A stretch of 24,605 nt of DNA from an uncultured Treponema sp. (GCA_934667505.1 CAKULY010000027.1:1-24605); one strand, 5' to 3'; shown: positions 7,001-15,401, counted from the stretch's first letter. Numbers and translations are program-made. The notes: generated by a model from the sequence alone, not told the origin.

Positions 7001-8113
7001 CTATGCAAAATATTGTTGCATAAGAGATTTGTACAAAGTTTCCGCCTTTTTAAGCGATTTCTGCACGGTAAATTTTGATTTGTCGATTTGCTGGACGAAG
7101 GCGGCGAATTGTTGCTGAAGTGCGAGAGGGGGAACGGGGATTTTAATTTTTCTAATTTCAGAAAGATTAAGAGTTTTTTGTGCAATTCCTCTTACCCTTT
7201 CTTCTATTTGTTTTTGAGCATCAGGAGATAATAGAGTTCCATGGAAATAAACACTATCCAACAAATCAGTTTTAGGCTTAAGATATGCGATATGCCTTTG
7301 GAATAAAAATTTCTTGTCGTTTTCAACAATTGCGGGATGTCCATAAGAGCCAACTGTTGAAAGTAGCAAGTCTCCTATTTCAATAGGTGTTCTTTTATAA
7401 AGTTCTGCGTAAGTTTGTTCCGAAATATACTTTTCTGTTTCGTAAGTAATTTTATTTCCAGCAATATTAGAAACAAATAAAAAAGGAATTCCTGATGTTG
7501 TAAACTTTGGCGGTTGATGAGTTCCGTCTGTTATTATCTTACAAACATCTTCCAGAGATTCAACTTTCCATTTTCCATTCTCAACAGGATTATCCCCAAA
7601 CATCTCGATAAACCGGGATTTGATGAGCAGGTCGTATTTTGTTAGAAGTTTTTTTGAATTACTGATTATATTTTTTGCCTTATTCAATTTTTGCACAATA
7701 CAATTCTGAGTTTTTATATCAGGTAAATTAATTTCGATGTTAGCAATATAATCTCTTGAAACATGTTTTAATCCAGCTCCTTTAAAACCATTCTCCAATA
7801 GATAAATATTTGACTGAATGTATTGATTAACTAAATCAAGATTTATTTCAGAAGAAACTGGATAATAAGTCAAACAATCTGTTGAAGTAGAAAATTCTGT
7901 ATCACAAAAATGAACACTTGCTTTTCCACCCGTACCAAATATTAAGGCAGGCCCTTTGTATTGTGCTGAATTATATGTTCTTACAATATCATTACTGCAA
8001 GTGAAAAAAGGATAAATACCATTTTCAATACCATCACTAGCCTTTATCTTCGATTTTTTCTGTATTAATAAAATATCCCCAAGTCTTACCTTTTTCCAAT
8101 TTTCACTCTTCAT
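7001..8113 (-). CDS. hsdS: type I restriction-modification specificity subunit HsdS
   Basis: This is the DNA-sequence recognition subunit of a type I restriction-modification system, 370 residues long. The N-terminal target recognition domain begins WKKVRLGDILLIQKKSKIKA. A central conserved helix region includes NSKKLLTKYDLLIKSRFIEM. A second recognition domain starts near GKWKVESLEDVCKI. A distal conserved region ends with AAFVQQIDKSKFTVQKS and then YKSLMQQYFA. The start ATG follows AGGAAAGTGG. Its last 78 coding bases recur exactly at 1-78, so the hsdS tail is duplicated across the export island. It shares an operon with hsdM, but two unrelated genes separate them. The two recognition domains differ, as usual; the target site cannot be read from sequence. 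Confidence 0.93.
   Translation of the reverse strand: MKSENWKKVRLGDILLIQKKSKIKASDGIENGIYPFFTCSNDIVRTYNSAQYKGPALIFGTGGKASVHFCDTEFSTSTDCLTYYPVSSEINLDLVNQYIQSNIYLLENGFKGAGLKHVSRDYIANIEINLPDIKTQNCIVQKLNKAKNIISNSKKLLTKYDLLIKSRFIEMFGDNPVENGKWKVESLEDVCKIITDGTHQPPKFTTSGIPFLFVSNIAGNKITYETEKYISEQTYAELYKRTPIEIGDLLLSTVGSYGHPAIVENDKKFLFQRHIAYLKPKTDLLDSVYFHGTLLSPDAQKQIEERVRGIAQKTLNLSEIRKIKIPVPPLALQQQFAAFVQQIDKSKFTVQKSLKKAETLYKSLMQQYFA
7005..7082. repeat. direct repeat, right copy (hsdS 3' end)
   Basis: This is the intact-gene copy of the 78-bp sequence also found at 1-78. Immediately beyond base 7082 the two copies diverge: this one continues into QQID of the distal region, whereas the left copy continues into central-region sequence. 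Confidence 0.93.
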
Positions 8114-8137
8114 TTTTCCACTTTCCTAAAAATTTCA

Positions 8138-8607
8138 TCATTTGCTTTCTTCATGTTCCAGAAATACAGATGATTTTGTACCCTCTGTTAAGCCAATTCC
8201 ATCTCTTGCGTTAAGAGGAGTAACGACTTTTTTCCCTGTTTTCTGTTCAAGTTCAATGCGTGCGTTTTTTGCGATTGCTGCGCCATCCAGAGCCTGAACG
8301 GCTCGACCTTTGGAGACGGTATGGACTGAATCAGGCGGAAAAGCTGTTCGGTTGTCATACAGTCTGTCTTGTACATTTTGCCGTCTGCAGATGGCATTTT
8401 CAGTTGGTTACAATCTGTAACCAACTGACTTCCTTCTTTTTTTAGTCGGTTTTTCAGAACTTTCCAGTAATTATTTGGATTTGCACTTTCAGTCAGCACC
8501 GAAACTACATCCACCACCGAAAAATACCATTCTTCAGTTTCTTTGTCCCAGATTGAGCGGACTTTCTTGTCCTCGAAAAGCTTTATCTGTGTGCTTTCAG
8601 TTTTCAT
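8138..8607 (-). pseudogene. Bro-N/DinD-like gene, frameshifted and internally deleted
   Basis: Residues 1 to about 110 read as a Bro-N domain (KKVRSIWDKETEEWYFSVVD, then NNYWKVLKNRLKKEG, MTTEQLFRLIQSIPSPK). This DNA-binding domain occurs in phage antirepressors and in DinD-like proteins often found in type I R-M loci. After VEPFRLW (about 8290) the reading frame yields unrelated residues and stops at 8188. In the adjacent frame the conserved tail continues: QALDGAAIAKNARIELEQ, KTGKKVVTPLNARDGIGLTE, ending at 8138. Compared with full-length relatives (about 270-300 residues, from memory), roughly 100 residues between the two parts are missing, so a deletion plus frameshift is likely. The gene lies 24 bp upstream of hsdS. 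Confidence 0.75.
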
Positions 8608-8632
8608 TTTAAGGTCTCCGCTTTTTTACTTT

Positions 8633-10018
8633 TTATTCTTTTATATCTGAGCAAATTTCCCAACAACCGTTTTTTCTGCCGCCAACTCGTTTTAACAGTC
8701 CTTTTGACTGCAATCGTGCTAGATTATATTTTACGCCATCAGCGGTAATTGTGTCCAATGCAGATGCAATTTCATTTCGGGTTGCTGTTTTATTTTCATA
8801 AAGATAAGCCAAGATTTTTTCTTCTGTTTCTGTAGTCTTTTGGGCAGTCTTTTGGGTAGCCTTTTGGGTAGCCTTTTGGGTAGTTACACGCCATAAAGTC
8901 ACAACAATACTTTCATTTTTTTCTTCAATAACAGGTTCTTTCAAGCCTTTTTCTTTGCAGAGAGAAAAAACTTTTTTTATACCAATTCCCCAATATTCTA
9001 CAAGTTCCATCTTTGCAAAAATATCTGCAAGAACTTTATTTCTGATACTTGAACTTCCATTTTTCATTTCTTCAATTGTAATTCCTCCAAAAAGTCCTCC
9101 TGGGCTAGAAACTTCTACTCTGTCATCAAAAATTGCAACTTGAATATATGACGGAGCAAGATAATTTCTATGGGTAATTGCGTTTATAATTATTTCACGG
9201 ATTGCTTCAGCAGGAATTTCGTAATCTTCAACACGCAAAAGTCCTTCTATATGTGCACTCAGATTAATGTGGGAAAGTACAAAATTATAGGCAGCTTCCA
9301 TTTGTTCATAAAGTAGACCTTCAAATTCTTTTTTATCAATAAAAATATTTTTGTCTGTTCCTTTGAACCGGGCACACTGTGTTTTTGCAAAAGTAAAAGA
9401 GTTATCTGTTAGTAGCTCAAAAGCATTTGTAGCAAAAAGCCTATTGCTTTGCTTTACAAGAAGTTTCCAGCTTATTAAATTTTCTTTTGTAACTTCTTTT
9501 TTTGAATAACTGGAAATTACATTGCAAAGTTGATTTATTTTTTCTTCTTTTAATTCATTTTCAGTAAAAGGCAGTTCATCATAAGACTGATGCTTTCCGT
9601 AAAAAATAAATTCTTGAACTTTTTCATACGTTGCTCTTCTTGTTGTGGCTCCAAGTCTTATGTAAGTTCCGTCAGTTATGCCTTCGTTTTTTAGATAATA
9701 TGGTTTATTTTGCCCCGGATAAACTTCTGCAATAATTATTGTCTTATTGTCAATTGTCTGGAAAAGAATATCTGGAATAATTGTTGGCGAACAATTTTCT
9801 GCAATTGCATTTGCTATCAAATCCATATAAGTAAAGATTTTGTCTTTGTCTACGCCAACAATTTCAAGCGTATCATCTTTTATTCCAAACACAATCCGAC
9901 CGCCTTTTGAGTTTGCAAAGGCGACTACTGTTTTTAAATATTTTTTGCTTTCAGTTGGCAAAGTTTCCTTAAACTCTAGCGTACTAGATTCACCTGCTTT
10001 TATTTCTTTTTTTTCCAT
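8633..10018 (-). CDS. AlbA_2-domain ATP-binding putative regulator
   Basis: This 461-residue protein is of the family often named divergent AAA-4/Schlafen AlbA_2 or 'RecG-like transcriptional regulator'. Residues 1-130 form the AlbA_2 nucleic-acid-binding domain (ESSTLEFKETLP; VVAFANSKGGRIVFGIKDD). The central GHKL-type ATPase-like region shows EIPAEAIREIIINAITHRNY (about 265-285) and VEVSSPGGLFGGI. A threonine/glutamine-rich linker (TQKATQKATQKTAQKTT) joins a C-terminal winged helix (about 400-455). Such proteins commonly sit inside type I R-M operons and may modulate restriction or act in defence; the exact role is unknown. The start has GGGGG upstream and lies 16 bp after the hsdM stop. 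Confidence 0.85.
   Translation of the reverse strand: MEKKEIKAGESSTLEFKETLPTESKKYLKTVVAFANSKGGRIVFGIKDDTLEIVGVDKDKIFTYMDLIANAIAENCSPTIIPDILFQTIDNKTIIIAEVYPGQNKPYYLKNEGITDGTYIRLGATTRRATYEKVQEFIFYGKHQSYDELPFTENELKEEKINQLCNVISSYSKKEVTKENLISWKLLVKQSNRLFATNAFELLTDNSFTFAKTQCARFKGTDKNIFIDKKEFEGLLYEQMEAAYNFVLSHINLSAHIEGLLRVEDYEIPAEAIREIIINAITHRNYLAPSYIQVAIFDDRVEVSSPGGLFGGITIEEMKNGSSSIRNKVLADIFAKMELVEYWGIGIKKVFSLCKEKGLKEPVIEEKNESIVVTLWRVTTQKATQKATQKTAQKTTETEEKILAYLYENKTATRNEIASALDTITADGVKYNLARLQSKGLLKRVGGRKNGCWEICSDIKE
8834..8881. repeat. 12-bp tandem repeat, four units
   Basis: There are four consecutive 12-bp units of the form AGYCTTTTGGGY within the AlbA_2 gene, coding for the repeated TQK(A/T) linker. 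Copy-number change would preserve the frame and alter only linker length. Confidence 0.85.
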
Positions 10019-10033
10019 AATCCCCCAAAGAAC

Positions 10034-11497
10034 TTATTCCAGCATTTTTTTCAAGTCCGCCAAGTCATTTGAAATTTCTTTCTGTAATTCTTCAATTTCA
10101 GAAATCAGCGTTGATGGAGATGGATATTCAACTTTTTCGTAGACGATTTCTTTATATTTGTTGATACTTAAGTCGTAGCCGTTTTCTACAATTTCTGATT
10201 TAGGAACAAAGAAAGACTGCTCCGTTCTCTTGCAGTCTTTTTCGTTTTCAAGATTGTGGAAGCGGTTGATGATGTCGGGAATGTCATTTGCATCTGTTGG
10301 CTGGCGTTTGTCATCAAGCGAAAATCCATCTGCCTTCATGTCGTAGAACCATACGTTTTCTGTTCCGCCGGCTCCTGTTTTTGTGAATACTAAAATTCCT
10401 GTGCTTACTCCGGCGTAAGGCTTGAATACTCCGCTAGGCATGCTGATTACTGCCTGCAGCTGATGATTTTCTACCAGTTCTTTTCGCAAAGCTTTATGCG
10501 CATTGCTTGAACCAAAAAGAACTCCATCTGGAACAATGCAAGCGCACCGACCGCCCTTTTTGAGCATGCGGATAAACAGAGCTACGAAGAGCAACTCGGT
10601 TTTTGTTGTAGGACAGATGTTTGTAAGGCTTTCTGCAATTGTTGATTTATTCACGCTGCCTGTAAACGGCGGATTTGCAAGAATTACATCAAACTGACCT
10701 TCAATTTCGTTCGCTTTGCTTACGCTGTCCTGATAAGCAATGTGTGGTTCACGTATAGAATGAAGCATAAGATTCATTGCGGAAATTTTGAGCATTGTAG
10801 AACCTGTGTCAAAACCGGTTAAAAGTCCTTTTGAATAGTGTTCCCATTCTTTTTCGCCCATTTTGCTTCCATACGTGTCGCGGATATATTCCGCAGAAGA
10901 AATAAGAAAGCCCGCCGTGCCGCAAGCAGGATCGCAAATTGTATCCATTGGTTGCGGCTGAATAAGTTGAACCATCATGTCGCGAATCTGTTTTGGAGTT
11001 CGGAACATGCCAACCTGACCAGAACTGTTCATTTTGCTAAGCACATATTCGTAAATATCGCCAAGCATATCGCGAGCATGAACTTCCGGATTTTCAAAAA
11101 GTTCATCAAGCTTTGTGATTACGGTTTTTAGCGTCTGTGGACTTGGAATTGTAAAGTTCGCATCTTTCATGTATCGGGCAAAAGCAGATTCTTCGTTTGT
11201 GTTGATTGTTTTGATAAATGGAAAAATTTCTTTTTCCATTAAAGAAAAGAGTTCTTCTTCTGGAAGATTCTTAAAAACATGCCAGCGATAATTCTGTTTA
11301 TCTGCAGGAAAAATATGCTCTTTTTTTTCGCCAGAAAATCTTTCAAACTGTTCAGTTTCGTTTTCTACCTGATCCAAAGAATGTATGAACATTAGGTATG
11401 AAAACTGTTCAATGACTGTAAGATATTCAGACATTCCTGCGCTAAAAAAGTCATCCCAGATTGAATCTATTTTGTTTTTAATTTCACCAGTAATCAT
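10034..11497 (-). CDS. hsdM: type I restriction-modification DNA methyltransferase HsdM
   Basis: This N6-adenine methyltransferase subunit has 487 residues. An N-terminal HsdM_N helical domain (about 1-125) is followed by the catalytic domain, with SAM motif DPACGTAGF (189-197) and catalytic NPPF (275-278). The C-terminal end is helical (STLISEIEELQKEISNDLAD), fitting contact with HsdS. All key motifs are intact, so methylation with the downstream hsdS is plausible. No hsdR is found in the window; it may lie to the left, beyond the export island, or be lost. An extended -10 promoter lies 38-46 bp upstream of the ATG. Confidence 0.95.
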   Translation of the reverse strand: MITGEIKNKIDSIWDDFFSAGMSEYLTVIEQFSYLMFIHSLDQVENETEQFERFSGEKKEHIFPADKQNYRWHVFKNLPEEELFSLMEKEIFPFIKTINTNEESAFARYMKDANFTIPSPQTLKTVITKLDELFENPEVHARDMLGDIYEYVLSKMNSSGQVGMFRTPKQIRDMMVQLIQPQPMDTICDPACGTAGFLISSAEYIRDTYGSKMGEKEWEHYSKGLLTGFDTGSTMLKISAMNLMLHSIREPHIAYQDSVSKANEIEGQFDVILANPPFTGSVNKSTIAESLTNICPTTKTELLFVALFIRMLKKGGRCACIVPDGVLFGSSNAHKALRKELVENHQLQAVISMPSGVFKPYAGVSTGILVFTKTGAGGTENVWFYDMKADGFSLDDKRQPTDANDIPDIINRFHNLENEKDCKRTEQSFFVPKSEIVENGYDLSINKYKEIVYEKVEYPSPSTLISEIEELQKEISNDLADLKKMLE

Positions 11498-11534
11498 GTT
11501 TTTGTATTCTCCTATAAAAGGTCGATAAGTGATT

Positions 11535-11543
11535 ATTATAACA
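11535..11543 (-). promoter_or_regulatory. extended -10 promoter for the hsdM operon
   Basis: The minus strand reads TGTTATAAT here, an extended -10 element (TGnTATAAT), between the lipoprotein gene stop and the hsdM start. No good -35 is present, as is usual for extended -10 promoters. Confidence 0.5.
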
Positions 11544-11561
11544 TATACGAGAAAAAGTTTA

Positions 11562-12506
11562 TTAATTTTCCGACAGCGCTAAATTTTCTTTTTTTTGCAG
11601 ACTTAGCCCTATTTTAAAATCAGGGTACTTTTCCAAATATTTGTTAGCAGCGACGTTGTAATCCGCCCAATTTGAGGTAAAGAGCATTTCCATTCCAGGC
11701 AAGTTGGACAAATCTGTTGGCGTTAAATATTTGTAGTCCAAATCATTGTATAAAACAAAATTTCTTATTTCTTTTACAGAATTTATTAGGATGTAGGCTA
11801 TTAAACTCGAACAAACAAAAGAGTTTTTGTTATCCCTTATATTAAAATTTGCGTCAACAACTTCTATATTTTTAAAATCTTCTGAATAACTTATTTTTTT
11901 TTGCATATCTTTTGGTATAAGGAACTTTTTTGAAAGACCTTTTCTGGCTATCTTAAAATTCTGCAAAACATCATACTCTGAAGAATCGCTATCTAATAGC
12001 ATTTGCGTTAATTCCCGCGCAGTATCATACTCTTTTTTATTAACTTTAAGCGCAAATGTAGTCTGCATGGATTTATTTGGATCGCAAGAATTCATATAAG
12101 GATTAGTGCTTACGTCTGTACACTGCTCAAGCTTAAACTTTTTCTCTCCATAAGCGGTAAGGCCGTAAAATTCATCATCCAACGAAAAACCGATTGCCGA
12201 ATGACTTGCATAAATTTCATTTGTTTCGATTATTTCGCATCCTTTTTGAAGAAATGCTGATGGAGAAAGAACATTTTTATACTGCGGATTATAAAGCCGT
12301 ATGAAAATAACTCTGTCTTTTAAACTTTTTATTTGAGATGTGTATCCGTAAATACTATAATCGTTGCACTTGCTCTTGCTATTTATTTTTGTAGAAGCAC
12401 AACCAGACGCAAAAAACCAAAAAAATGCCAAAACAAAAACAACGGCTGCAATAAGAACACATCGCTTTGTTTTATTCATTTTTTTTATTTCGCAAATAAC
12501 ACTCAT
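11562..12506 (-). CDS. lipoprotein with permuted papain-like (YiiX/NlpC-type) domain
   Basis: This predicted lipoprotein has 314 residues, with a hydrophobic signal (VLIAAVVFVLAFFWFFASGC) and the lipidated cysteine at C36 (C27 if translation starts at Met10, position 12479, which gives a more typical short n-region). Neither start has a strong ribosome-binding site. The body resembles circularly permuted NlpC/P60-like proteins such as YiiX: the histidine comes first (H102, YASHSAIGFSLD), then a helical insert, then the cysteine (C232, SFVCSSLIAYIL), followed by LTPTDLSNLPG. Such enzymes act on amide, ester or lipid substrates at the envelope; the substrate here is unknown. It follows carB-dapF by 50 bp and could share its transcript. 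Confidence 0.65.
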   Translation of the reverse strand: MSVICEIKKMNKTKRCVLIAAVVFVLAFFWFFASGCASTKINSKSKCNDYSIYGYTSQIKSLKDRVIFIRLYNPQYKNVLSPSAFLQKGCEIIETNEIYASHSAIGFSLDDEFYGLTAYGEKKFKLEQCTDVSTNPYMNSCDPNKSMQTTFALKVNKKEYDTARELTQMLLDSDSSEYDVLQNFKIARKGLSKKFLIPKDMQKKISYSEDFKNIEVVDANFNIRDNKNSFVCSSLIAYILINSVKEIRNFVLYNDLDYKYLTPTDLSNLPGMEMLFTSNWADYNVAANKYLEKYPDFKIGLSLQKKENLALSEN

Positions 12507-12555
12507 AAAAACACCCAGCCTAAAGTATTATAAAAAGAAATCCTCTTCTTATAAA

Positions 12556-15192
12556 TTATATAATTACCTTGCCATCGTAAAGAAAATCTGTAGAGCCGGT
12601 AAGATAAACTGTATCGCCAGTGTATTTTACAAACATTTTGCCCCCGCGAACATCAACTGTAATACTTTCATTCTTTTTGCAGTATCCGTTCAAAACTGCT
12701 GCAACTACAGCGGCACAAGCGCCAGTTCCGCACGCAGGAGTTTCTCCGTTGCCGCGCTCCCAAGTTCTCATTTTAAGTTCATTTGGCCCTACCACGCGTA
12801 CAAATTCCGTGTTAATCCTTTGAGGGAATGCTGGGTGGTTTTCAAACTTAGGACCAAGCTTTTCTAATTCAACCTTGTCTACAAATCCACAGAAAACAAC
12901 GCAATGAGGATTTCCAATTCCTACGCAAGTAACATCGTAATCTTCGCCATCCACGTTCAAATCTACATTCACAACGGCTTTTTTTGCAAGGCCTTCCACA
13001 TTTAAATCTACAGCCTTTAAAGTTGTAGGAAGTTTTTCCGGTTCGAATTCTGGTTTTCCCATATCAACAACGACAGAAGAAACCTTTCCATTTAATTTAT
13101 AGACTGTAAGTTCTTTTATGCCAGAAGCGGTTTCTATTGAAAGATTTGCCGTCGGCTCATTTTTGTTATGCTTATCGGCAATTCCATTGATATTGTTGTC
13201 GTAAAGATATTTTGCCACTGCTCGTATAGCGTTTCCTGCCATGCGTCCTTCTGAACCATCAAGATTGAAAAACCGCATTGCAGCGTCGGCTTTTTCGCTT
13301 TTTTCAATTAAAACTAAAGAATCGGCTCCAATTCCAGAACGGCGGTTGCACAAGCGGACTGCAAGACCGGCAGGATTGTTCACAGTTTGTTCGGCAGTAT
13401 CGATTATTATAAAGTCGTTTCCAGTAGACTGCATTTTTGTAAACTTGACTTCCTGCTTGCTGGTTCTTAAATCGTTGATATTGATAAGCTCTACATTTTC
13501 TGCCGTGTAGTAGCTCATAAGACAGTTTGCCAATGCGTTCGCGGTATCGATTGCTGTCAAGCAAGGAATGTCGCGTTCAACCGCATGGCGGCGCATTTTT
13601 ACAGAATCAAGGCGAGGATTCCGCCCCTTTGCAGAAGTTGAAATTACGTAGTCGATTTTTCCAGAATCTAAAAGGGTAAGAAGGTTGTCTTCTGGATTTT
13701 CGTGGATTTTGTTTACAACCTGGACTTCCATTCCGAAATCCTGCAAGGTTTTTGCGTTTCCTTCTGTTGCGTAAAGCTTAAATCCCATGTCGTAGAATTT
13801 TCTAGCCAGCTCAGGAAGTTCATAGCGGTCGGTCTTTCTAACGCTGAACAGAACTCCTCCAGAACGCTTCATGTTGTAGCCTGCGCCAATAAGGCCTTTG
13901 AACAGAGCCTCTTCCATTGTAGAAGCGATTCCCAGAACTTCGCCAGTAGACTTCATTTCCGGACCAAGGTGGGTGTCAACATCCATCAGTTTTTCAAAGC
14001 TGAAAACTGGAACTTTTACCGCAAAATACGGAGGAATTCTGTACAGGCCTGTTCCATAGCCCATGTCTTTTAGCTTTTCGCCAAGCATCGCGCGAACGGC
14101 AAGGTCAACCATCGGAACGCCGGTAACTTTTGAAATATACGGAACGGTCCGGCTAGAGCGAGGATTTACTTCAATAATATACAAATCATTGTTGTAGATA
14201 AGATACTGAATGTTTACCAGACCTTTTGTTCCAAGTTTTATAGCCAAATCTCTGGACTGAGAAATAATTTTTTCACGAAGAACGTCATTCAAGTTCCAGC
14301 TTGGATAAACCGCAATACTGTCACCAGAGTGAATTCCTGTTCGCTCGATGTGTTCCATAATTCCAGGGATAAGGACATCTTCTCCGTCGCAAATGCCGTC
14401 AACTTCAAGCTCAATTCCCTGCATATACTGGTCAATAAGAACTGGATTTTCAATTCCCTGCGCGAGAATGATTTTCATGTATTCTTTTACATCATCATCG
14501 TTGAAGGCAACAATCATATTCTGACCGCCAAGAACGTAAGACGGACGCAACAAAACCGGGTAACCCAATTTTTCAGTTGCTTCAAGAGCTTCCGCTTCAT
14601 TCATTACAGTAAGGCCTTTTGGACGATTGATATTCAATTTTGCACAAAGTTCTTCAAAACGTTCGCGGTCTTCTGCAAGGTCAATCGCATCTGCACTTGT
14701 TCCAAGAATTTTAATTCCCTGGCTGTCAAGAAACTTTGCAAGCTTGATAGCTGTTCCACCACCAAAAGCAACAACAACTCCAACCGGCTTTTCTGTATTG
14801 ATAACGCCCATTACGTCCTCTGGAGTAAGCGGCTCAAAATACAATCGATCGGCAGTATCAAAGTCTGTTGAAACAGTTTCCGGGTTATTATTGATAATTG
14901 CAACTTCGTATCCAAGTTTTTTCAAAGACCATACGCACTGAACAGACGCATAATCAAATTCGATTCCCTGACCAATTCTGATTGGACCTGAGCCAAGAAC
15001 GATGATTGTTCCTTTTGAACTGCGCTTCTTGTTCGATTCCATTTCCTTAAGGAATTCGGCAGCCTCGTTTTCTTTATCATAGCCAGCATAAAAATAAGGA
15101 GTTTCCGCATTAAACTCGCCGGCGCAAGTGTCTACCATTTTGTAAGTCGGATTTACGTGAAAAACGCGTCGTTCTTTTTTTACTTCAGTCAT
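12556..15192 (-). CDS. CarB C-terminal half fused to DapF-like domain
   Basis: This 878-residue protein contains two unrelated enzymes. Residues 1-580 match the second half of carbamoyl-phosphate synthase large subunit, beginning near E. coli residue 520: VNPTYKMVDTCAGEF, then the carbamoyl-phosphate ATP-grasp domain (VLGSGPIRIGQGIEFDYA 65-82; VLLRPSYVLGGQNM; IIEVNPRSSRTVP 339-351) and the MGS-like allosteric domain (about 440-580). The first, carboxyphosphate half is absent and must be encoded elsewhere if the enzyme works, as in split CarB of some archaea and Aquifex. Residues 583-878 are a diaminopimelate-epimerase-like domain (TKMQSTGNDFIIID; SGIGADSLVLIE; NGETPACGTGACAAV with C821). The first catalytic cysteine is replaced: FNLDGSEGRMAGNAIRAV has A652 where CGN is expected. 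Shine-Dalgarno TGGAG precedes the ATG. The reading frame through the junction is unbroken. Confidence 0.9.
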   Translation of the reverse strand: MTEVKKERRVFHVNPTYKMVDTCAGEFNAETPYFYAGYDKENEAAEFLKEMESNKKRSSKGTIIVLGSGPIRIGQGIEFDYASVQCVWSLKKLGYEVAIINNNPETVSTDFDTADRLYFEPLTPEDVMGVINTEKPVGVVVAFGGGTAIKLAKFLDSQGIKILGTSADAIDLAEDRERFEELCAKLNINRPKGLTVMNEAEALEATEKLGYPVLLRPSYVLGGQNMIVAFNDDDVKEYMKIILAQGIENPVLIDQYMQGIELEVDGICDGEDVLIPGIMEHIERTGIHSGDSIAVYPSWNLNDVLREKIISQSRDLAIKLGTKGLVNIQYLIYNNDLYIIEVNPRSSRTVPYISKVTGVPMVDLAVRAMLGEKLKDMGYGTGLYRIPPYFAVKVPVFSFEKLMDVDTHLGPEMKSTGEVLGIASTMEEALFKGLIGAGYNMKRSGGVLFSVRKTDRYELPELARKFYDMGFKLYATEGNAKTLQDFGMEVQVVNKIHENPEDNLLTLLDSGKIDYVISTSAKGRNPRLDSVKMRRHAVERDIPCLTAIDTANALANCLMSYYTAENVELININDLRTSKQEVKFTKMQSTGNDFIIIDTAEQTVNNPAGLAVRLCNRRSGIGADSLVLIEKSEKADAAMRFFNLDGSEGRMAGNAIRAVAKYLYDNNINGIADKHNKNEPTANLSIETASGIKELTVYKLNGKVSSVVVDMGKPEFEPEKLPTTLKAVDLNVEGLAKKAVVNVDLNVDGEDYDVTCVGIGNPHCVVFCGFVDKVELEKLGPKFENHPAFPQRINTEFVRVVGPNELKMRTWERGNGETPACGTGACAAVVAAVLNGYCKKNESITVDVRGGKMFVKYTGDTVYLTGSTDFLYDGKVII

Positions 15193-15219
15193 TTTATTCT
15201 CCAGAAAATATTTTTATGC

Positions 15220-15251
15220 AAAAAAAATGAGACCTCGTAAAAGAGTTCTCA
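15220..15251 (-). terminator. hairpin and T tract 35 nt upstream of carB-dapF
   Basis: The minus strand reads TGAGAACTC, loop TTTTAC, GAGGTCTCA, then eight T (15227-15220). The stem has 9 pairs with one mismatch. It may terminate the alcohol dehydrogenase transcript ending at 15402. Its closeness to the carB-dapF start also makes it a candidate attenuator. A TATAAT hexamer (15339-15334) lies upstream, without a good -35. Confidence 0.6.
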
Positions 15252-15401
15252 TTTGAAATTTTTTATAAGCAAAAGATTAAAATCCATATATGTTAAGATT
15301 TTTTTTTCTGCCATAGTTTCCATAATCTTTAGGATTATAATAAATTGAACAAAAAAAGTATATAGAAGAAAATGAAAATATCAGGGCTTCAGCATTGAGT
15401 T

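Noticed and set aside
1..7082. A CRISPR or integron array suggested by the repeated 78-bp unit
   Set aside because: There are only two copies 7 kb apart, the repeat is coding sequence of hsdS, and there are no spacers, integrase or cas genes.
6892..7185. 97-codon minus-strand frame at the hsdS end
   Set aside because: It lies in another frame of hsdS and its AT-rich downstream gap; composition gives no support.
15262..15401. A known riboswitch in the carB-dapF leader
   Set aside because: The leader is too short and lacks the conserved cores of the lysine or purine riboswitches; only a hairpin with a T tract is supported.
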